DNA of 64,000 bases. Origin: Tachypleus tridentatus. Taxonomy: Eukaryota > Arthropoda > Merostomata > Xiphosura > Limulidae. A program made the position numbers and the translations under genes. Location of the stretch: the NCBI RefSeq assembly GCF_004210375.1, contig NC_134834.1, forward strand, positions 94,244,170 to 94,308,169, read 5' to 3'. The notes beneath the pieces were generated by a model. The model was given only the letters and a program-made list of their open reading frames with translations, was not told the DNA's origin and did no database searches. Below are positions 37,143-48,144 of this stretch, piece after piece (the first letter of the stretch is position 1; each line of letters begins with the position of its first letter).

Positions 37143-37144
37143 TA

Positions 37145-37980
37145 ATCTAACAGTAACGCATTTCCCGACCAAACACGAGAACTACTTATGTGGTAATAAT
37201 TGTTTCACACCCTTTCTACCCTACCGTCTGGTATTAATATACGAATTTATCAAAATACGTTATTTGTGCAGTTTCCCCATAACAAATTTCTCAAGAATGT
37301 TTTTAAGTTCCCTTTGCTCTAGGTAAATATTATTATTTGTAATTCAGCTGCATTAGCATTTTTGTCTTCCAGGATACTATCAAAATGAAACTGTTATAGA
37401 TGCGAGTAATCTGACTATTACAGCTGAAACTGTGAGGTATCGGTAGCTTTTAATAAGCCAATAAAATATACCTCGAAACTGAATTTCCAAACCAAAGTCA
37501 AAGGAGCGATAAAAAGCCAACCAGACATCGAAAAACAAAATTCAGTTGAGACTTCTTCGTTGTGACCTATATACACAAAAGTTTAAACTCTAGCAAATCA
37601 TGCATCACTGAGTTGCGTAACCAATTTTTACAATCCACAAGACCAGATAGCATAATAGCTCTAGAAACTTCAAAAGTATAAATTCCATAATGCATCATTT
37701 TTACGGAACCGTGAAAATGCTACTGCATTATTTAGACGAATAGGCGTGCATGAAGAATTTAAACACAAAGAAAAAAAGGTATCACAAGATAATAAAAATG
37801 ACCATCTTACAATCGAGCGAAGTCCAAAATGTGGCATCTATAAATGATGATGAAACAATAATGTGGTATAATGTTATAACACGCAACTGAAAAATATTCA
37901 GGCAAAATATAAAAGTTTTAAACTACTTATTGAATGCATTAAGAACAGATTATAAAAATAGCATGCCAACCAGTTTCTCC
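37145..37980. other. Unassigned sequence
   Basis: No gene or recognised repeat. It is more CpG-containing than the sequence left of 36 kb. Confidence 0.35.
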
Positions 37981-37984
37981 ATAG

Positions 37985-39080
37985 AACCAGAAGAAGAAGA
38001 TATACTGAGCATATGAGATTCATTATGTATACAAGATGGAAATGCTATGTCATAAATAAAAAGATATCAATGACAAAGACAGCAACTACAAATGATATTT
38101 CTATAGTATCTAATTCCAAAACACTCCATTATCTCTATAATATTCCAATAGCTGGATACTTAGGAATTAACAAGACAATGGAAGGATCAAGAAGATACTT
38201 CTACTGGGTTGAATGTCTAGAATCTATAGAAAACTGGTGTAAATCGCGTGAACTATGTTGTGAGTGAAAACGTCAATGAAAGAAACAGTACTGACAGCTA
38301 CAGTAATATCATCACCACTTCAAAGAGTTACCATCAATGTGTCTGCTTCTCTGCCATAAAGCAATAGTGGGAATACGTATATCACGGTTGTGGCACATGT
38401 TGTTCCTATCCAGGAAGAAGAAACATCAGCAACGAAATTAATCAGTGATTTTTTTTTTGCAAGCTCAGAAGTACTCATAAAATTTTACTTAAATCAGGGA
38501 TGGAACTTTGACTCAGCCTTCTTTGCAGAAATGCATCACATTCTTGAAATACCAAAAACAGGACATTAGCCTTTTGTCTATGTTATGGTGGAGATATATA
38601 ACAATGCACCATTCAAACAATAACTAATTACGTGGAAGAGCATCTGAAAAGTAAGGATTACTACTTATTATGAGTTACCTATACATGAAGATACAATCCA
38701 TACATTATTATCACTTTTTGTACTCTCATCTAGAGGATTATTTCTCAACAAAGACTTACACAAAATATGCAAAAAACGACTGAGGAACACAGTTGATGAC
38801 ATATATGGATTTATCCAAAAATAGTTTAAATAAGCTATTGATAAAACGAAATGCTAATATTAATAAGACTATATTCCATCGAGGTAGCATAACAAATCTG
38901 TATCTCTGCCACAAGTAAGGATGAAAACTCCAGTGTTAAGCAGGTGTTAGGAAGGACCATATGTTGTACTGAAAAGAATCAAGAATGTAGCTAACAGATT
39001 TTAAAAAAGGACAGACACTCCACACCCGAAGTTATCCACCTCAAGCATCTTTGGAAGTGCATTAATGAGAGAATGACCAA
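37985..39080 (+). mobile_element. Ty3/Gypsy-type integrase region remnant
   Basis: The open frame at 38013-38267 has LHYLYNIPIAGYLGINKTME, FYWVECLESIENWCKSRELC. This is the His-His-Cys-Cys zinc motif at the integrase N-terminus. Further broken frames follow the integrase core and a C-terminal stretch around 38940-39050 resembling the post-integrase domain. Many stops. No LTR was defined. Confidence 0.6.
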
Positions 39081-39099
39081 CTGGGTAATTTGAGAAAAT

Positions 39100-39755
39100 A
39101 ATTTTCAACCTGCTGAAGAGCCTAGGCTTTATATCAACATTACTTCCAAAGACAGTTCATGTTAACTTGGATAAATAAAAGAAGTCAGTAAAATATTGAG
39201 TGGGTAGTGAATGAGTGATTCAATGTAAAAAAGTTATTCGGTGTTAAACATAAGAGTTATCGTGTCTGTTTAGTTAATCGATCTATTAACAATAACGTTT
39301 TATCTCTAAGTTTGTCTTAAATATAGTAAGTCTCGATGTTTCTGTTACAACGTTATTTGTGAACTTAGGCCTGTAGTGATCATACGATTAACAACAACTA
39401 CAACAACAAGGAGAAAACAAACAAATCAGTATAGAAATTACAATTTTGACAATTCAGCGATACGATACGAATACCGGATCATGAAGCCACTTTACGTTCG
39501 TATTGATACATCGTCCGAATGGATACAATTTATGCATCTTCACAAAATTTGGCCAGCTTTCTGTATAAATTATAAGTATTTTGTGCACAAACAAACACAA
39601 TTTCTAATAAAGTATTATTTGCTAAAAATTAATGATTCAAAGCGAGAGATATTAACTTTTTATTTTACTTCTCTTGCCAGCTGCCATTTAATTGTAAAAT
39701 GCTTAAATAAATCAGTGTTAGTAATATAGATAATAAAGTACAGACAAAACTATCA
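39100..39755. other. Unassigned, possibly LTR-derived
   Basis: This stretch follows the Gypsy integrase remnant and could include its 3' LTR, but no matching 5' LTR is visible. An open frame of 117 codons at 39376-39729 has no recognisable similarity and starts in a simple-sequence run, so I do not call it a gene. Confidence 0.3.
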
Positions 39756-39759
39756 AATT

Positions 39760-39890
39760 ATTGATGACGAGAAACCCACTTGAAATAAAAATGTTAACCT
39801 GAAGATGACCTAGGAAGGTCGAAACATTGTTCTCTGCTTATCAATATAGGTGTTAATACCCATACTAGACGTTCTGAGATTCAAAACTGT
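39760..39890 (+). mobile_element. Penelope-like terminal fragment with hammerhead core
   Basis: It shares cctaggaaggtc, ttgttctc and ttaatacccata with the ends of the 15.6-18.3 kb element. A short inverted end (gagaaacccacttgaaataa) precedes it. It carries a hammerhead-like core, given separately. Confidence 0.75.
39799..39825 (+). ncRNA. Hammerhead-ribozyme-like core (Penelope terminal repeat)
   Basis: CTGAAGA, then a stem GACC-tagga-aGGTC, then GAAAC. This matches the catalytic core CUGANGA / helix II / GAAA of hammerhead ribozymes, which are known in Penelope-like pseudo-LTRs. Helices I and III were not resolved, so activity is unproven. The equivalent copies at 15775 (minus) and 18169 (plus) have lost the GAAA. 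Confidence 0.55.
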
Positions 39891-40221
39891 GAAATTATGA
39901 AACAAACTATTGTTCAAACGTTTGTATTCAGTTAAGTATCGTATTCTGACATCAATACGTACTTACGTATCTGTTAATATGATGAGAAGCGCACCACTAA
40001 CAGGAAATAAAACATTAATCGTGATAGCTGGAGGATGAGTTGTTGTTTATTGTTTTTTTGCTGTATGCAAAGATAAATTAGAGTTAGGCTAAATAATATT
40101 TTCACATAATATTTAATTTAAATGGAAGATCTTTATGAGGGAAAAATAGAAATAGTCTGTAAGCTAAAAAACTAAATATCGATTAATTAAATCACTAATT
40201 TATTTAGAACATTCGTCTATC

Positions 40222-40312
40222 ATATTCGCTAGATCCACATATCTACAAGTCTAAATCCGAGGTTCGATTTCCACGGTCGACATAGCAGATAATCTAATAC
40301 GGCTTTGTTCTT
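40222..40312 (+). mobile_element. SINE family 2 copy
   Basis: Shows aagtctaaatccgaggttcg, a tRNA-like B box, then atacggctttgttctta at the end. Plus orientation, short. Confidence 0.6.
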
Positions 40313-40564
40313 AAAGAAAAAAATAAATAATCAAAGAATGAGCTTCATATTAAGAACAAGAAAAGTTACTATGCACTAATTTATGTGAAGAACTTCTTTC
40401 AGTTGTTCCAATACCAAACAACAACACCTCAGCACAACCATTAAGATAACAAGCACATGGCTTACATTTGAGAAAGGAAGTGCTTTACACTGATACATCA
40501 AAAGATCGACACACAACGATTTACAAGCACAATGATTTTTTTCTTTATTCATGGCGAAGCACAT

Positions 40565-40836
40565 TGTTTATTTTGAATTTCACGCAAAGCTACTCGAGAG
40601 CTATCTGCACTAGCCGTTCCTAATTTAGCAGTGTAAGACTAGAGGGAAGACAACTAGTCATTACCACCTACCGCCAACTCTTGAGCTACTCTTTTGCCAA
40701 CGAATAGTGGGATTGACCGTACCATTACAACGACCTCACGGTTGAAAGGGCGTACGTGTTTGATGTGACGGGGATTCGAACCCGCAACCCTTAGGTTACG
40801 AGTCGAGTGCCTTAATCATCTGGCCATGCCAGGTCC
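40565..40836 (-). mobile_element. SINE family 1 copy (tandem pair, member 1)
   Basis: Near full length. The reverse complement holds the B box GGTTCGAATCC inside gcgggttcgaatcccc and a tRNA-like head. The tail end is gaatttcacgcaaagctact. Member 2 follows with shared flank. Confidence 0.9.
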
Positions 40837-41128
40837 ATAGTGAAGCATACTACATACCTTGGGAATTTAACAAATTTGTATCTAATTTAGCAGTGTAAGA
40901 CTAGAGGGAAGAAAGCTAGTCATTACCACCTACCGCCAACTCTTGAGCTACTCTTTTACCAAGGAATAGTGGGATTGACCGTGCCATTATAACGACCCCA
41001 CGGCTGAAAGGGCGAACGTGTTTGGTGTGACGGGGATTCGCACCCGCAACCCTCAGATTACAAGTCGAGTGCCTTAATCATCTGGCCATGCCAGGTCCAT
41101 AGTGAAGCATATTACATACCTTGGGAAG
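40832..41128. repeat. Tandem duplication containing a SINE
   Basis: The flank ggtccatagtgaagcatact / acataccttggga occurs at 40832-40866 and again at 41094-41128 with one difference. The second SINE copy therefore arose by duplication of about 262 bp that included neighbouring sequence, or by recombination, not by independent insertion. The 5' end of the second unit differs. Confidence 0.7.
40881..41099 (-). mobile_element. SINE family 1 copy (tandem pair, member 2)
   Basis: Nearly identical to the preceding copy from tctaatttagcagtgtaaga on, but lacking the terminal tail block. B box changed (gggattcgcaccc). The variant tail aacaaatttgtatctaattt resembles the one at 47.1 and 49.8 kb. Confidence 0.85.
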
Positions 41129-41395
41129 GCAGACGAATCAGTGATGTCGAGAAAACCCACTTGTAGAGAAATATATATGCAAAAACGGCTCGTTTGGGTT
41201 CAGGTTCACAAAGAAAGAGGTAACTGACCGGAAGCTGACCACATGTTTGGAAGGGGTTGTGTAACTGAGAACCTTTTGTGAACCTGACGAGGACCGAAGA
41301 AGGTCGAAACGTTATTCGCTCTTCTATGTAAAATATTTTCTCAACCCAAACGAGCCGTTTTTGCATATATAAGGCAGACAAATGTTCTATCGAAG
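41115..41395 (+). mobile_element. Penelope-type terminal element with long inverted repeat
   Basis: atatgcaaaaacggctcgtt at 41169 is mirrored by aacgagccgtttttgcatat at 41349, and ggttcacaaa by ttttgtgaacc nearby. The left arm is the reversed terminal region lacking a block of about 55 bp. A hammerhead-like core lies in the right arm. Confidence 0.65.
41284..41310 (+). ncRNA. Hammerhead-ribozyme-like core
   Basis: CTGACGA, stem GGACC-gaaga-aGGTC, then GAAAC: all invariant core positions CUGANGA and GAAA are present with a 4-bp helix II. It is followed by gttattcgctc. Helix I could form from the ttttgtgaac upstream, but I could not place a clean NUH cleavage site. Confidence 0.6.
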
Positions 41396-41479
41396 AATGA
41401 AGTATGTTCCATCTTGACCAGTTGTATAGGAAAATATAAGAGCAAGTAATATGTAATAGAATATATATATATATTTGTG

Positions 41480-42253
41480 AAAAATAGTTTAAAATTATCC
41501 GAAGTGCAAAACGACTTCAGACAATCTCGGCAAACAACTGACCACCTAGTTATATTAGCAGAAATAACCACTGAGAGTTTAACTAGAAATGAATGCACTG
41601 TCACATGTTTTCTCGATATAGAGAAATCATTCGATATTGTATGACACAGTGGTTTCAGGTTTAGAATGTATGGGGTGCAAACATCTACTCAGAGTACTTT
41701 ACTCCAAAGACACGTTTCTCCCAGAGAGGGGTGGTTAGCTTTATTTTATTTATCATGTATATAGGTGAGATGCCATTAACAGACGCATATTTCTACCTCA
41801 TCTCACAACTTGTAAGCGGCGTGACAATTTGAAGGAGCTCTCCCATACCAGCGACAAATAGCAGCCATAAGCTTACAGCCTTTATTAAATCAAATAGTTG
41901 GAATATTGGGTAAAAAACAACAACATTGGATTAAAATTAGCATCCATAAAATACAGGCAGTTTTATTTTTCAAAAGATAAACGTGCTAAGAAACCCATCC
42001 AGATCGTATATGAATGGAAACATCTTCCAGATTGTCACATCAGCTAAATTCTTTGTTATTAAATATGATTCTCAATTAAACAGGAAAATACGTATTAACT
42101 AGATCAGAACTAATCCAACAAACTCAAGAGTCTGTGAGGTGAGAACCCAGAAACCTTACCGCAGAACATTATTGAAATATACGCATGATAGATACGACCA
42201 ATGATCGAATATGCCAGTCAAACATGGATAAATCACCAAACACAATAAAAGGA
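41480..42253 (+). mobile_element. Jockey-like non-LTR reverse transcriptase remnant
   Basis: With frame changes it reads NECTVTCFLDIEKSFDIV (near 41593-41645), the RT motif A, then MPLTDAYFY, then IQAVLFFK, KPIQIV and NTIKGQLQPIQNSIFPTVC at the end. Motif C is destroyed. The 59-bp tandem array begins within its last coding block. Confidence 0.65.
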
Positions 42254-43433
42254 CAATTACAACCCATACAAAACTCGATATTCCCTACAGTGTGTAAAGT
42301 ATCAAGAACCAACAATTACAACCCATACAACACTCGATATTCCCTGCAGTATGTAAAGTATCAAGAACCAACAATTACAACCCATACAACACTCGGCATT
42401 CCCTGCAGTGTGTAAAGTATCAAGAACCAATAATTACAACCTATACAACACTCGATATTCCCTACAGTAGGTAAAGTATCAAGAACCAACAATTACAACC
42501 CATACAACACTTGATATTCTCTGCAGTATGTAAAGTATCAAGAACCAACAATTACAACCCATACAACACTCGATATTCCGTACAGTATGTAAAGTATCAA
42601 GAACCAACAATTACAACCTATACAACACTCGATATTCCCTACAGTAGGTAAAGTATCAAGAACCAACAATTACAACCCATACAACACTCGATATTCCCTA
42701 CAGTGTGTAAAGTATCAAGAACCAACAATTACAACCCAAACGACACTCGATATTCCCTGCAGTATGTAAAGTATCAAGAACCAACAATTACAACCCATAC
42801 AACACTCGATATTCTCTACTTTATGTAAAGTATCAAGAATTAACAATTACAACCCATACGACAGCTGATATTCCCTACAGTATGTAAAGTATCAAGAACC
42901 AACAATTACAACCCATACGACACTCGATATTCCTTACAGTGTGTAAAGTATCAAGAACCAACAATTACAACCCATACAACACTCGATATTCCCTGCAGTT
43001 TGTAAAGTATCAAGAACCAACAATTACAACCCATACAACACTTGATATTCTCTGCAGTGTGTAAAGTATCAAGAACCAACAATTACAACCCATACAACAC
43101 TCGATATTCCCTGCAGTGTGTAAAGTATCACGAACCAACAATTACAACCCATACAACACTCGATATTCCCTTCAGTGTGTAAAGTATCAAGAACCAACAA
43201 TTACAACCCATACAACACTCGATATTCCCTTCAGTGTGTAAAGTATCAAAAACCAACAATTACAACCCATACAACACTCGATTATCCCTTCAGTGTGTAA
43301 AGTATCAAGAACCAACAATTACAACCCATACAACACTTGATATTCTATGCAGTATGTAAAGTATCAAGAACCAACAATTACAACCCATACAACACTTGAT
43401 ATTCCCTACAGTATGTAAAGTATCAAGAACCAA
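42254..43433. repeat. 59-bp tandem array, 20 copies
   Basis: The unit begins caattacaacccatacaaca and ends tatcaagaaccaa. 1180 bp is exactly 20 units by coordinate; copies differ at a few positions (for example gcagtatg/acagtgtg). The unit's own translation (QLQPIQ-SIFP-VCKVSRTNN) is the 3' end of the adjacent Jockey-like ORF, so the array was amplified from it. 59 is not a multiple of 3, so no continuous protein is made. Confidence 0.95.
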
Positions 43434-43516
43434 AGCTTATATTTCTTATAGCAATCCATAGTTGTACAAACAGGCTCTTACAGTGCTCAGATAAGTTTTT
43501 TCAAAAATATAAATAA

Positions 43517-43645
43517 GTTTGTTGGTTGGTTTGTAATTAAGCACAAAGCTACACAAAGGGCTATCTGCGCTCTGCCCACCATGTGTGTCGAAATCCGGTT
43601 TTTAGCGGTGTAAATCCAAGGACGTACAGTTGTACCACTGGAAGG
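43517..43645 (-). mobile_element. SINE family 2 copy
   Basis: agcacaaagctacacaaagg, ggctatctgcgc, then gtgtaaatccaaggacgtac and gttgtaccact. Same layout as the copy at 18.4 kb. Confidence 0.7.
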
Positions 43646-44132
43646 TATATAAATCAGAATTAGTTACTGACATATTAAACAAATATATGATTTATCTGGT
43701 TTACAATAAAAGTATTAATTAGAGTTTTTATGTCTAATGATCGTGTCACAATTAGAAAATGAATGTACCGTGATATACGTAATTATTTGTCATACGTAGA
43801 ACTATACACACCAAGCTAAGAAAAATATATTACGACTTAAAATGCTATACGTTGTACATGAACGAACTTGTGTCTGAAAAAGATTGTTGAAACTTATGAC
43901 CGTATTAGGTGCACAACCCTTGCATGTATTAGTTCGCCTATCATTTAGCAGGCACGATGGTTTACATTGCGCATTATAACGACTATGCCACAACAGCGCT
44001 ATAAGTTTTACAGTTCGCTATTTCATGAATAGAGGTTTATGCAGTACTTTATACGTCATCCACACAATAATAGAGGTAATAGATTTTTACCATAAACGTA
44101 GAATATGTATACTTCATTTCCTGAAGTTTGAA

Positions 44133-44393
44133 GACATGGCCAGGTGGGTTATGGCGTTCGACTCGTACTCTGAAGGTCGCGGGTTTGTTGAATCCCGGTC
44201 GTACCAAACATGCTCGCCCTTTCAGCCGTGGGGGCGTTATAATGTGAGAATCAATCCCACTATTCGTTGGTAAAAGAGTAGCTCAAGAGTTGGCGGTGGG
44301 TGGTGATGACTAGCTGCCTTCCCTCTAGTCTAACACTGCTAAAATTAGGGATGGCAAGCGTAGATAGCCCTCGAGTAGCTTTGCGCGAAATTA
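44133..44393 (+). mobile_element. SINE family 1 copy
   Basis: Full-length order: tRNA-like head ggccaggtgggttatggcg, an A-box-like start, disrupted B box (gcgggtttgttgaatccc), accaaacatgctcgcccttt, gggggcgttataatgtgag, cttccctctagtct, and the tail gagtagctttgcgcgaaatt with an A run. Confidence 0.92.
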
Positions 44394-45960
44394 AAAAAAA
44401 TGTTTAGTAACTTTATAAATGTTATAACTTCTACATCTATGAAAACAGCCAGTAATGAAATTCGAGTTAGTTAAGGAATATAATGCTGTTGGTAGACCAA
44501 CTTCTCAGTCCATATTTTCATTTACACTGTGATTAATTTTGGTAAACATAAAATCAACTTACAATGCTAGTGCAACGCTAGAAAAATATTTCCTAGTGGT
44601 GTAAAACAACTGTGCACACACAGCTGTCTATCTTCGCTTCCTGTAACTTTTACATTGCACTTGTTCATACGGAGCACGCACGCTCTAGCACATATTTCTG
44701 TACAAATTTGGTATAGGTATTTTATTTTATGTGTCTTTGAAAACGATATCTGGCCCTATTTTGTTCGTTATAACGCGAGTTATTAACTGTGTCCGTCAAC
44801 CGAAGTAACTACATCGATGTAAGTAAATGTTTAAGGTGAGGAAAATAGAATTATTAAAAAATTGGCTGTTTATTATCAGGGTTTTATTTGATAGACACTG
44901 TTATTGTTTGTTCGTTTACCGATAATTACAAAATGAACTTATTGTTTGCAACTGTTTTATCAGATGGAAACAATAAATATTAACAGTGTTTTTACGGCCC
45001 AGGCACCCAGGATTTTGCAGACTCTAATTTTTCGAGTGATTCCGGATTGTTTATGTATTAGCTAACACTTTTACCAAAATCTGATTGGACAAAAAGCAGG
45101 CGACTGTTGCACTCTCTGTGAAAACCGGATCCACAAAAATATCGACATATTATTGGCATCGATTTAGTAAGTGTACTGATCTTGTACTGATAAAGCAACG
45201 CTAATACAAGAAGAAAATATCTGGTAAGTGCAGAGTTTATATGTGAGTTACTTGTATGGAACGTCCGAGATGTCAGTGTGGGTGCAGTGGTTTAATATCA
45301 GAGGTCAAAATGCCTCTAAAAGCAGGCGGGAAACAGTCGCAGAGCAAATTAAAGACACGAATAAAGAAAAATACGAAGTATTTATTTCGACATTACATTG
45401 GAGAGTGATGAAAATGAAATGTCTATCGATACTTCTGAGGATCCCTTGGATTTTGTGACACCGAAGAAATGACACAAATCATCCAAAAAACTCAAATGTG
45501 AAAAAAAGGTGTTTTTCATAACTGTCTTAAAGATTCTATGCACCATGTTACTTCTCAGAGATCCAGAGGGCCTTGTGAACGTGATTAGAAACGGAGTTTG
45601 TAAGAAATCTGATGATACAAGACCATTTTCACCTCCCAACGATATAAAAGTTCTACCGGAGAAATGTATTAAGAGAAAAGCTACACTTGCACTGCTATAT
45701 TAGTTAATTAAATTTAAAGAAATGAAATATTGAAGACTGGAACTGCTAGATAGCACTATCGTCGATCGAAGTCGAGGTTTCAGCTAGAACCTATTGTGCT
45801 ATTTGTCCAGCATGACTATAAGCGAGCCGCACTGAAAGCAGTAGAGTAACATTGATCAAGATTATGAGAATTATCCCATTGACGCCAAGGACAAGACCTT
45901 CGTATCTACTCTGAAAACTACGAACAATAGTCTGAACAAATATCCACGAACACAACGAAC
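44394..45960 (+). other. CpG-containing unassigned segment with broken coding-like frames
   Basis: From ATG at 45311 frames read MPLKAGGKQSQSKLKTRIKK, then in another frame SIDTSEDPLDFVTPKK, then LRDPEGLVNVIRNGVCKKSD. They look coding but carry stops and frame changes. It may be an unknown transposon or a gene fragment; I do not recognise it. Confidence 0.3.
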
Positions 45961-45964
45961 TATG

Positions 45965-45988
45965 CTTGATCTTAGCCAAGAGACCGAG
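45965..45988 (-). ncRNA. U2 snRNA 5'-region fragment (pseudogene)
   Basis: On the minus strand, ctcggtctcttggctaagat continuing caag matches U2 snRNA (CUCGGCCUUUUGGCUAAGAUCAAG) at 22 of 24 positions. The following branch-site-pairing GUAGUA is degraded (ATAGTT) and further similarity fades. It is too short to be a functional U2 gene; a retroposed or degraded copy is likely. Confidence 0.5.
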
Positions 45989-46479
45989 TGGGTAAGTCGA
46001 CAACATAACACCACGTGTACATCCCAGTTTACTACTGTGTATAATGGGAGTCAAAAACTTGAGATAGCTTCACTAAACCTGATTTTTTTCGTGAAACTTT
46101 ATGTGGAGTTTTAGTTCAACCTCAAAATGTTAAAAACAGAGTTTTAGCTCATTCCGGAATAATGTTATATATTAAGGTCTGCGATACAGCCCAAATCCTG
46201 AGTGCCTAGAAACACTGTCAACAACACAATAACACTAAAATCATATTTAATTATAGACGTTTCAGAATATCTTCAAATTCCATCATTTTGAGACAGTGTG
46301 TGACCTTTTTGGTAGATTCTATTTTATTTATAGTGATAGAGTGTAAGAAATTAAAGGATGACCATTACTTTGTAATATGTTATGAATTTTTTACATTTCT
46401 TAGTAAAGACAGAAGTAGTCTGAAGAGATATTATAGTCTTTGTTTAGAAGATATAGAGCTAGGTTACGTTTGAAGGAGT

Positions 46480-47120
46480 CTGGTATGGAACTTTCAAAAA
46501 TGAGTGTATAAACCAATAATATATTTCTTATGGTAAACAGATGTGACAAAGAGATTGATTGTTTTTGTTTATTTGAACGTCTAAAAAACTAAGTTGTTGT
46601 TTTATTCCATCTTATATGTAAAATTTATTCATAGATGTTGTGAGTTTTGGTGTTCTAAAACCTTTTTGACGTAATCAATGTTGTTATAGAGTAGAATGGT
46701 ATCATTAACGCACTTTCTATATAATATTGGTTTGTAATAAATGTGGTAATTATCGAGACATTGACGTTTGTAACATAGACCTAGAGGTGATTTCATCACC
46801 ACTCCATCTGTCTGGTCATAAAGATGACCATTAAAAACGAAGTGATTGTCCTTTGAGAACCAAGTTAAGAAGCTGTCATAATATATGTTGGTTAAAATTA
46901 GAGTTCAGAACATTTTGGCTTGGAACATTTGTTTAATAATATTTTATTGTTTCATCAAGTGAGATGTTAGTGAATAAGGACTGAATATCAAAGCTGGCCA
47001 CAATGAATTGGTCTGCATTAGGAAATTTAAATGTCTACTGAATAAAGGAAAAGAAATTGTTAACAATAAATTCGTTCTCAGTTAGTGAGCTTAGTATACA
47101 CGCAACATATTCAACAAATT
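46480..47120 (-). mobile_element. Penelope-like reverse transcriptase remnant
   Basis: The minus strand reads NADQFIVASFDIQSLFTNIS followed by LDETI (near 47005-46930), the FD-SLFTN motif. It then reads a degraded glycine-rich motif, LYRKCVNDTILLYNN in place of the F/Y-VDD box (near 46720-46675), and later FVTSVYHKKY. Several stops. A SINE lies immediately 5' in the same orientation. Confidence 0.7.
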
Positions 47121-47124
47121 TTTA

Positions 47125-47341
47125 TCTAATTTAACAGTGTAAGACTAAAGGGAGGGTAGCTAATCATCACCACCCACCGCCAACTTTTGGGCTACTCTTT
47201 TATCAATGAATTGTGGGATTGACCATAACATTATAATGCCCACACGGCTGAAAGGACGGGAATGTTTCGTGTGACGGGGATTCGAACCCGCAACTCTCAG
47301 ATTACGAGTCGAGTGCTTTAACCACCTGACCATGCTGGGCG
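47125..47341 (-). mobile_element. SINE family 1 copy with variant tail, abutting Penelope remnant
   Basis: The B box GGTTCGAATCC is intact (gcgggttcgaatcccc on minus) and the head ends with gcccagcatgg. The tail side goes tctaatttaacagtg and then directly into Penelope-like sequence. The same junction recurs at 49760-49870 on the other strand. Confidence 0.9.
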
Positions 47342-47885
47342 TTAATTGGTGTACTTTCGACGTAAAGACTGTTTATTTTACTTTACTTGTTGTTTAATTT
47401 CAAAATTACAAAAAAAAAACTTTCTTGTCAAGGTTGTTCAAACTATAAAACCCTGAAATTTAGTTTAAAATTGAATGAAAATGATAAAGAGCATAAAGAA
47501 TGTGTGATGGCATGGCTAGATTATGAAAAGTAAGAAAACAGTGGAAATACAAATGTACGAAGTTAAAATGGAATTTGAGAAACAACGAAGGAGAAACATT
47601 TTAGAAAATCTTCTTGCTATAGTTCTGTTTGTGTTATCACGTTAACTTAGCCTTCCGTGCTACTGAAACAAGGGATATAAATAATATGATAATTTCCTTG
47701 CACTGGTTAAATTATTGGCTAAATTTGAACCCCACATACAAGAGCATTTAGGCCGTGTCATAAGGAATGAAATACAAAACTCAGTAAAACCATCTTAAAC
47801 AAATTAAAATTAATCGATTTTAATGGTTAAAAAGGCAAATGGTAAGGCATTAGGGTAAGTAATATCAGCAAAATAATACACACTT

Positions 47886-48010
47886 TTGTTGGACTGTGTG
47901 TGTGTGTGTGTGTATTCTTACAGCAAAGCCACATTGAGCTATCTGCTGTGTTCACCGCGGAGAGGCCTAGCATGGCTAAGTAATCTGAGGATCACGAGTT
48001 CGAATCTGTG
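47886..48010. mobile_element. GT repeat with chimeric SINE-2/SINE-1 pieces
   Basis: A run of GT dinucleotides (47895-47914) is followed by cagcaaagccacattgagct, a truncated SINE-2 tail. It then switches at about 47965 to a SINE-1 tRNA-like head (gcctagcatggc, cacgagttcgaatctg). Confidence 0.6.
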
Positions 48011-48144
48011 TTATGTAAGAAGGTTTTTTTTAAGGATTAAAGTTGTAGAAGGAAGACAATGTCACATTTTGAAATTTAATTTTGATAAGGCATTCTATGT
48101 TTGGTGTGTTATCTTTGTTAACATCGCGTAAGGATTTACGAACT

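Noticed and set aside
39376-39729. 117-codon open frame
   Set aside because: No recognisable motif, starts in a CAA/ACA-rich run, no splice or expression signal; probably chance next to Gypsy debris.
42254-43433. CRISPR-like or protein-coding tandem array
   Set aside because: There are no spacers between the 59-bp units, and 59 is not a codon multiple, so frames break after a few units.
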